A stretch of DNA of 64,000 bases from Aquipseudomonas guryensis (GCF_014164785.1 NZ_JACJFN010000004.1:310001-374000), one strand, 5' to 3'; shown: positions 18,609 through 29,144, counted from the stretch's first letter. Notes: generated from the sequence alone by a model not told the origin. Numbers and translations: made by a program.

Positions 18609-20477
18609 TTAGCGTTTGCCGCGGTACCAGATCACCCGGCTGACGCCGCGGGTAACGGCCACATAGGCCAGGCGCAGGTTCTCGTCGCGCATGGCCTGGT
18701 CGTAGCTGTTGCGGAACAGGCCGCAGCGGACATACAGCGCGTTGCGCAGCGGATGCGACTCAGCGCTGCCGCCCTCCTCGAGGATGATCGCCACCTCGCC
18801 CTGCAGGCCCTTGGCGCGGTGGATGCTGTAGGCGCGAACCGGCAGGCTAGGGTCCAGCTGGGCCTGCACCTGCTTCAGCGCGTCGTTGCGCCGGCCCAGC
18901 AGCAGGACCGGGTTGCGCTCGCGGCTGCCGCGCTGGGCGACATGCGCACACTGCGCGGCGATTTCCTGCAGCAGCTCGGGCAACTGGCGCTTGAGGTCGA
19001 AGCCCTCGATGCGGCGCACGCCGTGGTCGCCCGGCTGCGCGGCCTTGATTGCCTGGCTGCGCTTGGCCTGCTTGCAGGCGACACCCTCGAGCAGCGCCTC
19101 GGCGTCGCGCAGGATCGGCGCGATGCTGCGGAAGTTGGCGGTCAGCATCAGCATCTGGCTCTTGGCCTTGCCGCGGCAGGGGAAGTGGCGGTCGAAGTCG
19201 AGGAACAGCTCCGGCGAGCTGCCGCGCCAGCCGTAGATCGACTGCCAGTCGTCGCCGATGGCCATCAGGCTGACCGCCTTGCCCCGGCCGGCCAGGGCGC
19301 GGTGCACGGCCTGCAGCCAGTGAACGATCTGTGGCGAGATGTCCTGGAACTCGTCGATCAGCAGATGGCGCAGCGGCTCGATGGCCTCCGCCGGCAGCTC
19401 CTGCGCGCCGGTCAGGCGCTCGCCGAGCTGGCGGAAGGCAGTGTCGAAGGTGGTGACGCCTCGGGTCTGCAGCAGCGCCTGGAAACCTGCCCAGAAGCGG
19501 GCGAGTGCCAGCAGGAACAGGCGCTCGCGCGGCGCGCAGTCCAGCGCGGCGGCATCGAGCCGGTCCGGGCGCAGGCCGAGGCTCTCGGCGAAGCAGCCCT
19601 GCTGGTAGAAGGCCTCGAACAGCGGCGCGGCGCGCAACTCGCCGGCCAGACGCAAGCCCTCCTGCGGAGGCTTGCCGACGGTCTCGGGCATGGCCACACC
19701 GAGCAGCTCGTGCACCTGCTGACGGAAGGCGGCGTCGCTGGCGTAGAGCTCGTCATAGGCCTGGCGCAGCAGACGCTGCTGCGCGGTTGGCAGGCGGCCG
19801 CCCGCAGGGGCGTCTGGCTCCTCGCTGGCGCTGCTGCCGAGTTGCTCGAACCAGCTCGGCGCGCCCAGCAGCGCCTTGGCCTGCTGCGCCATGGCCGAGT
19901 GGAAGGTACGTACGCACTGGCGCGTCTGCGTTTCGTCGAACGGGAACTGCCAGAAGGCCAAAAGGCGCAGCAGCTGGCCGCGCAGCTCGGCGCAGGAAGC
20001 GTTGGTGAAGGATATCACCGTGAGGCTGGTGGCGGGAATCTGCAGGTGGCAGAACATGAACACCACGCGCAGCAGCAGGGTGGTGGACTTGCCCGAGCCG
20101 GCGCCGGCGAAGATACGGGCCAGCGGGGCGCGGCAGAGGATCATCGCCCACTGCTCGTCGGACGGTGCACCGATCAGTCCGGCCGCCACCGCCTCGGCGA
20201 CGCGGGCGCGCATGGCGGCGATCTGGCTCTCGTCGACCTTCAGGCGGGCGCTGGAATAGATGCCTGTTGCTGTGGGCGCAGGGCCATCGCTGGCCTTCTT
20301 CTTGCGCCCGCCGGCCTTGGTCTTGCCGCTGCTGGCGGGGCGTTTGCCGCGCGGTTGCGGTTGACGCAGCCGGGCCGCGGCCTCGCGTTCGGCGCGCAGG
20401 TATTCGGTGGTGTGGGGGAAGTAGCGCGCCAGGGTGCTGGAGAGCAGCGCCTGGTAGCGTTTGACGGCGGACAGCAT
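18609..20477 (-). CDS. UvrD/Rep-like superfamily 1 DNA helicase
   Basis: A 622-residue SF1A-type helicase. Walker A is FAGAGSGKST (about residues 123-132), motif II is LLIDEFQDIS, motif III is AIGDDWQSIYGWRGS, and motif V/VI are SIHRAKGLQGE and RLAYVAVTRGVSRV. An unusual N-terminal 90 residues contain a lysine/arginine-rich linker (KRPASSGKTKAGGRKKKASDG) before the helicase core. It is shorter than UvrD (about 720 residues) and lacks a nuclease domain. No nuclease or recombination partner is adjacent. The substrate is unknown; a repair or replication-accessory role is the default inference. Confidence 0.88.
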   Translation of the reverse strand: MLSAVKRYQALLSSTLARYFPHTTEYLRAEREAAARLRQPQPRGKRPASSGKTKAGGRKKKASDGPAPTATGIYSSARLKVDESQIAAMRARVAEAVAAGLIGAPSDEQWAMILCRAPLARIFAGAGSGKSTTLLLRVVFMFCHLQIPATSLTVISFTNASCAELRGQLLRLLAFWQFPFDETQTRQCVRTFHSAMAQQAKALLGAPSWFEQLGSSASEEPDAPAGGRLPTAQQRLLRQAYDELYASDAAFRQQVHELLGVAMPETVGKPPQEGLRLAGELRAAPLFEAFYQQGCFAESLGLRPDRLDAAALDCAPRERLFLLALARFWAGFQALLQTRGVTTFDTAFRQLGERLTGAQELPAEAIEPLRHLLIDEFQDISPQIVHWLQAVHRALAGRGKAVSLMAIGDDWQSIYGWRGSSPELFLDFDRHFPCRGKAKSQMLMLTANFRSIAPILRDAEALLEGVACKQAKRSQAIKAAQPGDHGVRRIEGFDLKRQLPELLQEIAAQCAHVAQRGSRERNPVLLLGRRNDALKQVQAQLDPSLPVRAYSIHRAKGLQGEVAIILEEGGSAESHPLRNALYVRCGLFRNSYDQAMRDENLRLAYVAVTRGVSRVIWYRGKR

Positions 20478-20556
20478 GGCAACTCGGAAAGCAGATGCGG
20501 CCGTCCATCATACGGACTTTCCGTCTCAGGCTGGAGCCTGGCAATGGGCCAGTGGA

Positions 20557-22135
<1,579 letters not shown>

Positions 22136-22164
22136 GGCGGGCTCGTAAGGTAATTTCAGGTAAG

Positions 22165-22183
22165 TGCCTTTGTATTAAAGGCA
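22165..22183. promoter_or_regulatory. candidate operator of the Lrp-type regulator
   Basis: TGCCTTT and AAAGGCA form a perfect 7-base dyad with a 5-base centre (GTATT), located 30 bases upstream of the regulator start and 87 bases upstream of the divergent exporter. Its size and AT-rich centre fit an Lrp/AsnC site; assignment is by position only. Confidence 0.5.
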
Positions 22184-22269
22184 AGGTCTCTCTTTTTCCT
22201 TAGATTAGCCATGGAGCGACCAGGCTGGCCAGCCGAATAATAAGCGCACCCCAACCGGAGACTCCGACC

Positions 22270-23163
22270 ATGGACAAGACCCTCAAGCGCGGCTCGCTGG
22301 AAATGATTGCGGCGATGCTGATTTCCGGCACCATCGGCTGGTTCGTCCTGATCTCCGGCCAGGCCGTGATCGACGTGGTGTTTTGGCGCTGCGTGATCGG
22401 TGGCGCCATGTTGCTGCTGGTCTGCGGCGCGCTCGGCCTGCTGCGCGCCGAGCTGCTGAGCCGTCGCGTATTGGTGCTGGCGCTGGTCAGCGGGGTGGCC
22501 ATAGTCGGCAATTGGCTGCTGCTGTTCGCTTCCTACTCCAAGGCGTCGATCGCCATCAGCACGGCGGTGTACAACGTCCAGCCGTTCATGCTGGTAGGGC
22601 TGGCCGCGCTGTTCCTCGGCGAGCGCATCACCCTGGTCAAGCTGGCCTGGCTGGGTGTGGCCTTCCTCGGCATGCTGGCCATTGTCAGCGCCCATGGCGA
22701 TACCGGCACTTCGGGCGAGAACTACCTGTTGGGCATCGCCCTGGCCCTGGGCGCGGCGCTGCTCTATGCAGTGGCGGCGCTGATCGTCAAACGCCTGAGT
22801 GGCACGCCGCCGCACCTGATCGCACTGATCCAGCTGCTCACCGGCATCCTGATGCTGGCGCCGCTGGCCAGTTATCAGCTGCCCGAGCAGCCGCAGGCCT
22901 GGGCCAGCCTGGCGGCCCTGGGCATCGTGCATACCGGGGTGATGTACATGCTGCTGTACAGCGCGATCCAGAAGCTGCCGACGGCGCTGACCGGGGCGCT
23001 GTCCTTCGTCTATCCGATAGCCGCGATCTTCGTCGACTGGCTGGCCTTCGGTCATCGCCTCAGCCCGCTGCAATGGCTGGGCGTGGCGGCCATCCTACTG
23101 GCGGCGGCTGGCATGCAGCAGGGTTGGAGCCTGCGCGGGGCCAGGCTTCAGTCAAGCCGGTAG
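22270..23163 (+). CDS. EamA/DMT family exporter
   Basis: A 297-residue inner-membrane protein with about ten hydrophobic helices arranged as two EamA halves. Typical segments are AISTAVYNVQPFMLVGLAALFLGERIT in the first half and LPTALTGALSFVYPIAAIFVDWLAFG in the second. DMT transporters of this type export amino acids and other metabolites. The divergent Lrp/AsnC regulator suggests an amino acid or derivative as substrate (inference). A ribosome-binding site (CCGGAGACTCC) precedes the ATG. Confidence 0.9.
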   Translation: MDKTLKRGSLEMIAAMLISGTIGWFVLISGQAVIDVVFWRCVIGGAMLLLVCGALGLLRAELLSRRVLVLALVSGVAIVGNWLLLFASYSKASIAISTAVYNVQPFMLVGLAALFLGERITLVKLAWLGVAFLGMLAIVSAHGDTGTSGENYLLGIALALGAALLYAVAALIVKRLSGTPPHLIALIQLLTGILMLAPLASYQLPEQPQAWASLAALGIVHTGVMYMLLYSAIQKLPTALTGALSFVYPIAAIFVDWLAFGHRLSPLQWLGVAAILLAAAGMQQGWSLRGARLQSSR

Positions 23164-23330
23164 CGCGCGAGTTCCTCGGGCGAAAGCACGCGCATCTTGC
23201 TCGGTTCGATGCGGCTCATGTCTTCGGCCAGGCTGGCCGGGATGTTCATCTCGCGCCAGTAGGCGCTCAGTTTGGCGTTCGTCCAGGCGTCTGGCTTGCT
23301 GCCGCAGCCTTTTGCCGCAGCGCAAAGACT
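23148..23330 (-). pseudogene. C-terminal remnant of a COG3904-like periplasmic protein
   Basis: The minus strand encodes, up to a TGA at 23148-23150, a segment ending WREMNIPASLAEDMSRIEPS then KMRVLSPEELARYRLD. This resembles the C-terminus of COG3904-type ClpP-fold periplasmic proteins (pattern EMG...L...TPS...LS.EEL..Y.L), recalled from family knowledge. Upstream on the same strand the frame loses resemblance (proline/alanine-rich) and runs into the start region of the divergent GGDEF-EAL gene, so the N-terminal part is missing. The remnant overlaps the end of the exporter gene by 16 bases. It could instead be a small intact gene starting near 23405, but no good ribosome-binding site supports that. 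Confidence 0.45.
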
Positions 23331-23420
23331 TGCTGCTGCCCCAGGGTTTTCGTTAGCTTGCAACCTTTCGCCCGAGCCACGACCACTTCGCAGTAGTCGC
23401 ATCATGGAAGAGAAGTAGAG

Positions 23421-25325
23421 ATGACGCGCGCGCAAGACTCGCAATCCCACTACGAGCAGAGCGATCCGCTGGACCGGCGCCTGCAGGCGCGGCGCTTGAG
23501 CCAGATCGCCAATGTACAGTACGTCGTGCTGCTGCTGATCGGCCTGCAGACGGTGCTGGCGCAGAGCTGGCTGAATACCGTTCTGGTGTTGCTGGCGCTG
23601 GCCCTGGTGCTGGTCGGCCAGCAGTTGAACCGGCGTGGGGCAACGGATACCGCCATCGTGTTGATGCTGGTCTCGCTGGCGGGGTTGGTCACGGTATCCC
23701 TGTGGTTCAGCCAGGGGCTCTACAGCGGTGTGCTGCTGGCTTATCCGGCGATCCTGATCGTGGCTGGCATGGTGGCGCCGTTGCGGCTGTTCATCGGCCT
23801 GCTGCTGAGCATGCTGGCATCGGTGGTCGGCATGACCTACGCCTCGCTCAGCGGTCTGCTGGTGTTCGAGCCCTGGCCGATTGGTATCGGGCGGATGATC
23901 AATGTCAGCTGTATTCTGGTTATGTGTGCGGTGGCCGTGTGGTTGCTGGCCAATGACCTGCGCCGCACCTTGCTGCGCCTGCAGCAGGAAATACTGCGGG
24001 TGAGGGACTCCGAAGCCAGCTTTACCCACCTGGCGCAGCACGACGCATTGACTAACCTGCCCAACCGCCTGTTGATCAGCGACCGCATGGAGCAGGCCAT
24101 CGGCCAGGCGCGACGTTACGACAAGCGGGTGGCGCTGCTGTTTCTCGATCTGGACAACTTCAAGACCATCAACGACTCCCTGGGCCATGCCGCCGGCGAC
24201 GAGCTACTCAAGGAGGTGGCCTTGCGCCTGCAGGACGCTGTGCGTGAAATGGATACGGTCAGCCGTCAGGGTGGCGACGAGTTCCTCATGGCCTTGTCCG
24301 ACGTGGACGATCTGGCGGCGGTCTCTGCGGTGGCCACCCAGGTGCAGGCTCGCCTGGCGCAACCCTTCACCCTCAAGGGCATGCAGATCGTTACTTCCAT
24401 CTCTATCGGTATCGCCCTGTTTCCCGAGGACGGCGACGATTTCGAGACCCTGCTCAAGCACGCCGACATGGCCATGTACCAGGCCAAGGCGGCGGGGCGT
24501 AACGGGTTCTGCTTCTTCGACGCGCAGATGAACGCGGTTACCCGCGAGCGCCTGAGTCTGGAGCTGGACCTGCGCCAGGCGCTGCTGCGCGACGAGTTCG
24601 TCCTGCACTACCAGCCGATCGTCGACCTGCACAGCGGGCGTCTGCTGGCGGCCGAGGCGCTGATCCGCTGGCAGCACCCGGAGCGGGGCATGATCACCCC
24701 GGATACCTTTATCTCGGTGGCCGAGCAGTCCGGTCTGATTGTCGAGATCGGCGAGTGGGTGCTGAACGAGGCCTGTCGCCAGATGATGCTTTGGCAAGCC
24801 GCCGGTCTGCCGCGCTTCGTAGTGTCGGTGAATCTCTCCGCGGTGCAGTTCCGCCGAGGCAATCTGGAGGCTTTGATCGGCTCAGCCCTGAGCCGGTTCG
24901 GCTTGAGTCCCAGCAGTCTCGAATTGGAGTTGACCGAGTCGATCCTGCTGCAGGATTCGGCGGCTTTCATCGACATGCTCTACCGCCTCAAGGCGCTGGG
25001 CGTGAAGTTGTCGATCGATGATTTTGGGACGGGCTATTCCAACCTGGCCTACCTGCAGCGGTTTCGCGTGGACAAGCTGAAGATCGATCAGTCCTTCGTG
25101 CGCAAGTTGCTGGGCAATGCGCAGGACCAGGCCATCGTCACGGCGATCATCCAGATGGCCAAGAGCCTGAATCTGTTGACCACGGCCGAGGGTATCGAGG
25201 ATGTGGCTATTCGGCGGTTGCTGGCCGAACTGGGGTGTGATCAGGGGCAGGGCTACCTGTTTGCCAGGCCGCTGCCTGCTCTGGAGTTCATGGCGTTTGC
25301 CCAGAGGACGCAGTTGCCGGCGTAG
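23421..25325 (+). CDS. membrane GGDEF-EAL protein (c-di-GMP metabolism)
   Basis: A 634-residue protein. About six membrane helices (residues 30-180) form a sensor region without a named domain that I recognise. A GGDEF domain follows with an intact SRQGGDEF signature (about residue 283), then an EAL domain (EALIRW at about 411, DDFGTGYSNLAYL at about 532, and AEGIED in place of the common AEGVET). Both catalytic signatures look intact, so it could synthesise and degrade cyclic di-GMP; which activity dominates cannot be told. It stands alone, with its own terminator at 25351-25379. Confidence 0.92.
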   Translation: MTRAQDSQSHYEQSDPLDRRLQARRLSQIANVQYVVLLLIGLQTVLAQSWLNTVLVLLALALVLVGQQLNRRGATDTAIVLMLVSLAGLVTVSLWFSQGLYSGVLLAYPAILIVAGMVAPLRLFIGLLLSMLASVVGMTYASLSGLLVFEPWPIGIGRMINVSCILVMCAVAVWLLANDLRRTLLRLQQEILRVRDSEASFTHLAQHDALTNLPNRLLISDRMEQAIGQARRYDKRVALLFLDLDNFKTINDSLGHAAGDELLKEVALRLQDAVREMDTVSRQGGDEFLMALSDVDDLAAVSAVATQVQARLAQPFTLKGMQIVTSISIGIALFPEDGDDFETLLKHADMAMYQAKAAGRNGFCFFDAQMNAVTRERLSLELDLRQALLRDEFVLHYQPIVDLHSGRLLAAEALIRWQHPERGMITPDTFISVAEQSGLIVEIGEWVLNEACRQMMLWQAAGLPRFVVSVNLSAVQFRRGNLEALIGSALSRFGLSPSSLELELTESILLQDSAAFIDMLYRLKALGVKLSIDDFGTGYSNLAYLQRFRVDKLKIDQSFVRKLLGNAQDQAIVTAIIQMAKSLNLLTTAEGIEDVAIRRLLAELGCDQGQGYLFARPLPALEFMAFAQRTQLPA

Positions 25326-25350
25326 CCTGCCTTGCCCGACAACTGAAAAG

Positions 25351-25379
25351 AAAACGGCACCCGAAGGTGCCGTTTTTTT
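25351..25379. terminator. bidirectional terminator between the GGDEF-EAL gene and folD
   Basis: AAAACGGCACC pairs with GGTGCCGTTTT around a CGAA loop and is followed by a seven-T run. A-rich sequence on the left suits the opposite direction for folD. Confidence 0.93.
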
Positions 25380-25409
25380 GGATACCACATGCCCAGGCAG
25401 GCAATACCC

Positions 25410-26264
25410 TTACACGTGCAGGTGTTCGGCCGCGTACAGGGTGTTTTCCAGCAGGCAGGCGCGCGTCATCGGGCCTACGCCGCCTGGCACCGGGGTGATC
25501 CAGCCGGCGCGTTCGGCGGCGACGTCGAACTCCACGTCACCGACCAGTTTGCCATCGGCCTGGCGGTTGATGCCCACGTCGATGACGATGGCGCCAGGCT
25601 TGATCCACTCACCCTTGACCAGCCCCGGCTTGCCGGCAGCCACGACCACCAGGTCGGCATTGGCCAGGTGGCCCGGCAGGTCTTTGGTGAAACGGTGGGT
25701 GACGGTCACGGTGCAGCCGGCCAGCAGCAGTTCCAGGGCCATCGGCCGACCGACGATGTTGGAGGCGCCGACAATTACTGCATTCAGCCCGTGCGGGTCG
25801 ACACCAGTGCTCTGCAGCAGGGTCATGATGCCTTTCGGCGTGCAGGGGCGCAGCAGAGGGATGCGCTGGGCCAGGCGGCCGACGTTGAAGGGGTGAAAGC
25901 CGTCCACATCCTTGTCCGGGCTGATCCGCTCGAGCAACTGCGAGGCATCCAGGTGAGCCGGCAGCGGCAGTTGCACGAGGATGCCGTCGATGGCCTGGTC
26001 GTCGTTCAGGTGATCGATCAGGGCCAGCAGTTCGCCCTGGCCGGTGCTGGCCGGCAGGTCGTGGGCCACGGAGACGAAGCCGACTTCCTCGCAGTCCTTG
26101 CGCTTGTGCGAGACATAAACCTGGGAGGCGGGGTCGCTACCGACCAGGATCACGGCCAGGCCTGGGGCGCGCAGGCCTTGCTGGCGGCGTTCGACAACGC
26201 GTTGGGCAATTTGCTGGCGCAGGCTGGCGGCTATGGCTTTGCCGTCGATCAGTTGTGCGGTCAT
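25410..26264 (-). CDS. folD: bifunctional methylenetetrahydrofolate dehydrogenase/cyclohydrolase
   Basis: A 284-residue cytoplasmic enzyme that interconverts 5,10-methylene-, methenyl- and 10-formyl-tetrahydrofolate using [17 protein letters not shown] holds the catalytic Tyr50 and Lys54. Substrate and cofactor segments are [39 protein letters not shown] and [11 protein letters not shown]. Full length and typical. It is divergent from the tRNA cluster, sharing a 268-base intergenic region. Confidence 0.96.
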   Translation of the reverse strand: MTAQLIDGKAIAASLRQQIAQRVVERRQQGLRAPGLAVILVGSDPASQVYVSHKRKDCEEVGFVSVAHDLPASTGQGELLALIDHLNDDQAIDGILVQLPLPAHLDASQLLERISPDKDVDGFHPFNVGRLAQRIPLLRPCTPKGIMTLLQSTGVDPHGLNAVIVGASNIVGRPMALELLLAGCTVTVTHRFTKDLPGHLANADLVVVAAGKPGLVKGEWIKPGAIVIDVGINRQADGKLVGDVEFDVAAERAGWITPVPGGVGPMTRACLLENTLYAAEHLHV

Positions 26265-26397
26265 GGCGCGTGGTTAACCATCGGGAAGGATTGAAAAAGG
26301 GCGTGCATTCTCGCACGGCGGGGCGGTTGGGCAAAGGCGCTACCCGGCGAATTTCCTGTAACTCCTTTATCTCGCTGAATTTTTTTAACTTTTAGTG

Positions 26398-26426
26398 TTG
26401 ACGCTATGACGGCGCCTCTATAAGAT
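26398..26426 (+). promoter_or_regulatory. candidate promoter of the tRNA-Arg/His/Leu cluster
   Basis: TTGACG (26398-26403) is followed after 17 bases by TAAGAT (26421-26426); TATAAG overlaps it at a 15-base spacing. The downstream sequence is a GC-rich discriminator (TCGCCCCGC), as expected for a growth-rate-controlled stable RNA promoter. It lies about 105 bases upstream of tRNA-Arg. An AT-rich stretch (TTTTTTTAACTTTTAG) directly upstream resembles an UP element. Confidence 0.65.
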
Positions 26427-26532
26427 TCGCCCCGCTTGTCGAGCACAGCCAGTCGCTGGGTAAGACGGCAAAAGCAAAGCCTTACGGCCTAGCCGAAGCC
26501 GAAGCTTCAAGTCTGCGCTAGCAGATGAACAA

Positions 26533-26609
26533 GCGCCCGTAGCTCAGCTGGATAGAGCATCCGCCTTCTAAGCGGATGGTCGCAGGTTCGAGTCCTGCCG
26601 GGCGTGCCA
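26533..26609 (+). tRNA. tRNA-Arg (anticodon TCT)
   Basis: A 77-base cloverleaf with acceptor GCGCCCG paired to CGGGCGT (one G-T), anticodon stem TCCGC/GCGGA, loop CTTCTAA giving anticodon TCT, T-arm GCAGGTTCGAGTCCTGC and an encoded CCA. It reads AGA codons. First of three tRNAs transcribed together. Confidence 0.96.
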
Positions 26610-26640
26610 TCTGGCAGTCAGGCACAAGCATCGCAATATG

Positions 26641-26716
26641 GTGGGCGTAGCTCAGTTGGTAGAGCACAGGATTGTGGCTCCTGGTGTCGAGGGTTCGATT
26701 CCCTTCGTCCACCCCA
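26641..26716 (+). tRNA. tRNA-His (anticodon GTG)
   Basis: Acceptor GTGGGCG pairs with CGTCCAC; the anticodon stem CAGGA/TCCTG encloses TTGTGGC, giving GTG. CCA is encoded. The G just upstream (26640) can pair with the discriminator C and is the expected extra G-1 of tRNA-His. Confidence 0.97.
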
Positions 26717-26724
26717 TATTCGAG

Positions 26725-26755
26725 AAAACGCCAGGCCACTAGGCCTGGCGTTTTT
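26725..26755 (+). terminator. hairpin with T-run between tRNA-His and tRNA-Leu
   Basis: AAAACGCCAGGCC and GGCCTGGCGTTTT form a long stem with a short loop, followed by TTTTTG. It looks like an intrinsic terminator, so tRNA-Leu either depends on read-through or has its own promoter. Confidence 0.82.
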
Positions 26756-26773
26756 GTTTCAGCGCTATACCAC

Positions 26774-26858
26774 GCGGACGTGGTGAAATTGGTAGACACA
26801 CCAGATTTAGGTTCTGGCGCCGCAAGGTGTGAGAGTTCGAGTCTCTCCGTCCGCACCA
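26774..26858 (+). tRNA. tRNA-Leu (anticodon TAG)
   Basis: An 85-base class II tRNA with a variable arm. Acceptor GCGGACG pairs with CGTCCGC; the anticodon stem CCAGA/TCTGG encloses TTTAGGT, giving TAG; CCA is encoded. It reads CUN codons. It lies 135 bases upstream of tig. Confidence 0.97.
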
Positions 26859-26905
26859 TCTTTTCTTCCTTTATATACCTCGCCGTTCCTGCGTCTTTTC
26901 CGCAG

Positions 26906-26934
26906 GTGACTTCTGCTATTCGACCCACTAGAAT
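26906..26934 (+). promoter_or_regulatory. candidate promoter of tig
   Basis: GTGACT (26906-26911) and TAGAAT (26929-26934) are separated by 17 bases, 60 bases upstream of the tig start codon. The -10 is good and the -35 is weak. Confidence 0.45.
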
Positions 26935-26993
26935 GCATGCCCTTGATTCTGGGCCGGAACGGCCGGCTTACGTCTGTGCAACGAGGAATACCC

Positions 26994-28304
26994 ATGCAAG
27001 TTTCTGTTGAAAGCACCTCCGCTCTTGAGCGCCGCATGACCATCGGTGTCCCGGCCGAGCGCATCGAGACCGAAGTGACCAAGCGTCTGCAACAGACTGC
27101 CCGTCGTGCCAAGGTCGCTGGCTTCCGCCCCGGCAAAGTGCCGATGAGCGTGATTCGTCAGCGTTACGAAGACTCCGCTCGCCAGGAAGCCCTGGGCGAC
27201 CTGATCCAGGCTACCTTCTACGAAGCCATCGTTGAGCAGAAGCTGAACCCGGCTGGCGCTCCGGCTGTAGAGCCGAAGTCCTTCGAGAAGGGCAAGGATC
27301 TGGAGTACGTGGCGATTTTTGAAGTCATCCCGGAAATCCAGGTTGCCGGCCTCGACAGCATCGCCATCGAGCGTCTGCAGGCTGAAGTCGCTGACGCCGA
27401 TGTCGACAACATGCTGGAAATCCTGCGCAAGCAGAACACCCGTTTCGAGGCCAGCGATCGCGCTGCCGAGAATGGCGATCAGCTGACCATCGATTTCGTT
27501 GGCAAGGTTGACGGTGAAGTCTTCGCCGGTGGTTCTGCCAAGGGCACTCAGCTGGTGCTGGGTTCCGGCCGCATGATCCCAGGCTTCGAAGATGCCCTGG
27601 TTGGCGTCAAGGCTGGCGAAGAGCGTGTGATCACCCCGACGTTCCCGGCTGACTACCAGAACCTCGATCTGGCCGGCAAAGCTGCCGAGTTCACTGTTAC
27701 CGTGACTGCCGTGGCTGCACCGCAACTGCCGGAGCTGAATGACGAGTTCTTCACCCTGTTCGGTGTGAAGGAAGGCGGTCTGGAAGGTTTCCGTGCCGAA
27801 GTGCGCAAGAATATGGAGCGCGAACTGCGCCAGGCCATCAAGTCCAAGGTCAAGAACCAGGTAATGGAAGGCCTGCTGGCTGCCAACCCGGTTGAAGTGC
27901 CGAAGGCGCTGATCGGCAACGAAGTGAATCGTCTGCGCGTGCAGGCTGTTCAGCAGTTCGGTGGCAACATCAAGCCTGATCAACTGCCGGCCGAACTGTT
28001 CGAAGAGCAGGCCAAGCGCCGTGTTTCCCTCGGCCTGCTGGTTGCTGAAGTGGTCAAGCAGTTCGAGCTGAAGCCGGACGACGCCCGCGTGCGCGAAGTG
28101 ATCGAAGAAATGGCTTCGGCCTATCAGGAGCCGCAGCAGGTTGTGGCTTGGTACTACAAGAACGACCAGCAGCTGAACGAAGTGCGTTCGGTTGTACTGG
28201 AAGAACAAGTTGTAGATACTGTCCTGCAGAAGGCCAAAGTGACCGATAAAGCGGTCTCCTACGAAGAAGCGGTCAAGCCGGCGGAAGCTCCGCAAGCAGC
28301 CTGA
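26994..28304 (+). CDS. tig: trigger factor (ribosome-associated chaperone and prolyl isomerase)
   Basis: A 436-residue protein. The N-terminal ribosome-binding domain contains the signature GFRPGKVP, with which trigger factor docks at the exit tunnel. The FKBP-type isomerase domain (about residues 160-245) includes [17 protein letters not shown], and the C-terminal substrate-cradle domain follows. I use [14 protein letters not shown] as the start, preceded by GAGGAATACCC. It folds nascent chains and is followed by clpP and clpX in the usual gammaproteobacterial order. Confidence 0.97.
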   Translation: MQVSVESTSALERRMTIGVPAERIETEVTKRLQQTARRAKVAGFRPGKVPMSVIRQRYEDSARQEALGDLIQATFYEAIVEQKLNPAGAPAVEPKSFEKGKDLEYVAIFEVIPEIQVAGLDSIAIERLQAEVADADVDNMLEILRKQNTRFEASDRAAENGDQLTIDFVGKVDGEVFAGGSAKGTQLVLGSGRMIPGFEDALVGVKAGEERVITPTFPADYQNLDLAGKAAEFTVTVTAVAAPQLPELNDEFFTLFGVKEGGLEGFRAEVRKNMERELRQAIKSKVKNQVMEGLLAANPVEVPKALIGNEVNRLRVQAVQQFGGNIKPDQLPAELFEEQAKRRVSLGLLVAEVVKQFELKPDDARVREVIEEMASAYQEPQQVVAWYYKNDQQLNEVRSVVLEEQVVDTVLQKAKVTDKAVSYEEAVKPAEAPQAA

Positions 28305-28327
28305 TCCCTCGCCTCGTTAGAGCACAC

Positions 28328-28355
28328 CATAAGCCAGCCTTCGAGCTGGCTTATG
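28328..28355 (+). terminator. strong hairpin between tig and clpP
   Basis: An 11-base perfect stem CATAAGCCAGC/GCTGGCTTATG with a 6-base loop, followed by CGTCTTTGGG. The lack of a T-run argues against a full terminator; it may be a partial terminator or an mRNA-stabilising hairpin for tig. Confidence 0.6.
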
Positions 28356-28395
28356 CGTCTTTGGGATATGAACATTTATGGAGAGATCGCTGGAT

Positions 28396-29031
28396 ATGTC
28401 GCGTAATCAATTTATGCAGCAAATGCCTGATATCCAGGCTGCCGGTGGCCTGGTGCCGATGGTGGTGGAGCAGTCCGCCCGCGGCGAGCGTGCCTACGAT
28501 ATCTACTCGCGCCTGTTGAAGGAGCGGGTGATCTTCCTGGTCGGCCCGGTCGAGGACTACATGGCCAACCTGGTAGTTGCCCAACTGCTGTTCCTCGAAG
28601 CGGAAAACCCGGACAAGGACATCCACCTCTACATCAACTCCCCGGGTGGTTCGGTAACCGCTGGCATGTCGATCTACGACACCATGCAGTTCATCAAGCC
28701 AAACGTGTCGACCACCTGTATTGGTCAGGCTTGCAGCATGGGCGCCTTCCTGCTGACCGCTGGCGCTGAGGGTAAGCGTTACTGCCTGCCGAACTCGCGC
28801 GTGATGATTCACCAGCCGCTGGGCGGTTTCCAAGGTCAGGCGTCGGACATTGAGATTCACGCCAAGGAAATTCTCTTCATCCGTGAGCGTCTCAACATAC
28901 TGATGGCCAAGCACAGTGGACGCACTTTGGAAGAAATCGAGCGCGATACCAATCGTGATAATTTCATGAGCGCCGAAGCCGCTCGTGAGTATGGGTTGAT
29001 CGACGCAGTGATTGAAAAGCGCCCCGCCTAA
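28396..29031 (+). CDS. clpP: ATP-dependent Clp protease proteolytic subunit
   Basis: A 211-residue serine protease that forms the two-ring ClpP barrel and works with ClpX. The catalytic triad is Ser114 (GQACSMGA), His139 (VMIHQPLGG) and Asp188 (ERDTNRDNF). I choose the ATG of [10 protein letters not shown], preceded by GGAGAG at a good distance; an ATG six codons upstream (28378) lacks a ribosome-binding site. It is followed by clpX after 113 bases, which contain a heat-shock-like promoter. Confidence 0.97.
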   Translation: MSRNQFMQQMPDIQAAGGLVPMVVEQSARGERAYDIYSRLLKERVIFLVGPVEDYMANLVVAQLLFLEAENPDKDIHLYINSPGGSVTAGMSIYDTMQFIKPNVSTTCIGQACSMGAFLLTAGAEGKRYCLPNSRVMIHQPLGGFQGQASDIEIHAKEILFIRERLNILMAKHSGRTLEEIERDTNRDNFMSAEAAREYGLIDAVIEKRPA

Positions 29032-29081
29032 TATAGACAGCTCAAAATAGGGCGGTTTGGCGTGTCCGGCCGTCATGCAGG

Positions 29082-29110
29082 CTTGAAAATGCCTGCAATT
29101 GCCTCCATCT
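29082..29110 (+). promoter_or_regulatory. sigma-32 (heat-shock) type promoter before clpX
   Basis: CTTGAAA (29082-29088), a 14-base spacer, then CTCCATCT (29103-29110). Against the known consensus CTTGAAA-N(11-16)-CCCCATNT this has one mismatch. It lies 35 bases upstream of the clpX start codon, giving clpX its own heat-inducible transcription besides read-through from clpP. Confidence 0.65.
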
Positions 29111-29144
29111 TGTTTTCCATGCCTACCGGATTTGGATTGATCGA

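Noticed and set aside
22156..23073. Minus-strand open frame of 305 codons
   Set aside because: Antisense to the DMT exporter, which has proper helices and a ribosome-binding site; the product is His/Gln/Asp-rich without motif.
26518..26928. Minus-strand open frame of 136 codons over the tRNA cluster
   Set aside because: It is antisense to three clear tRNA genes, a frequent false gene in annotations.
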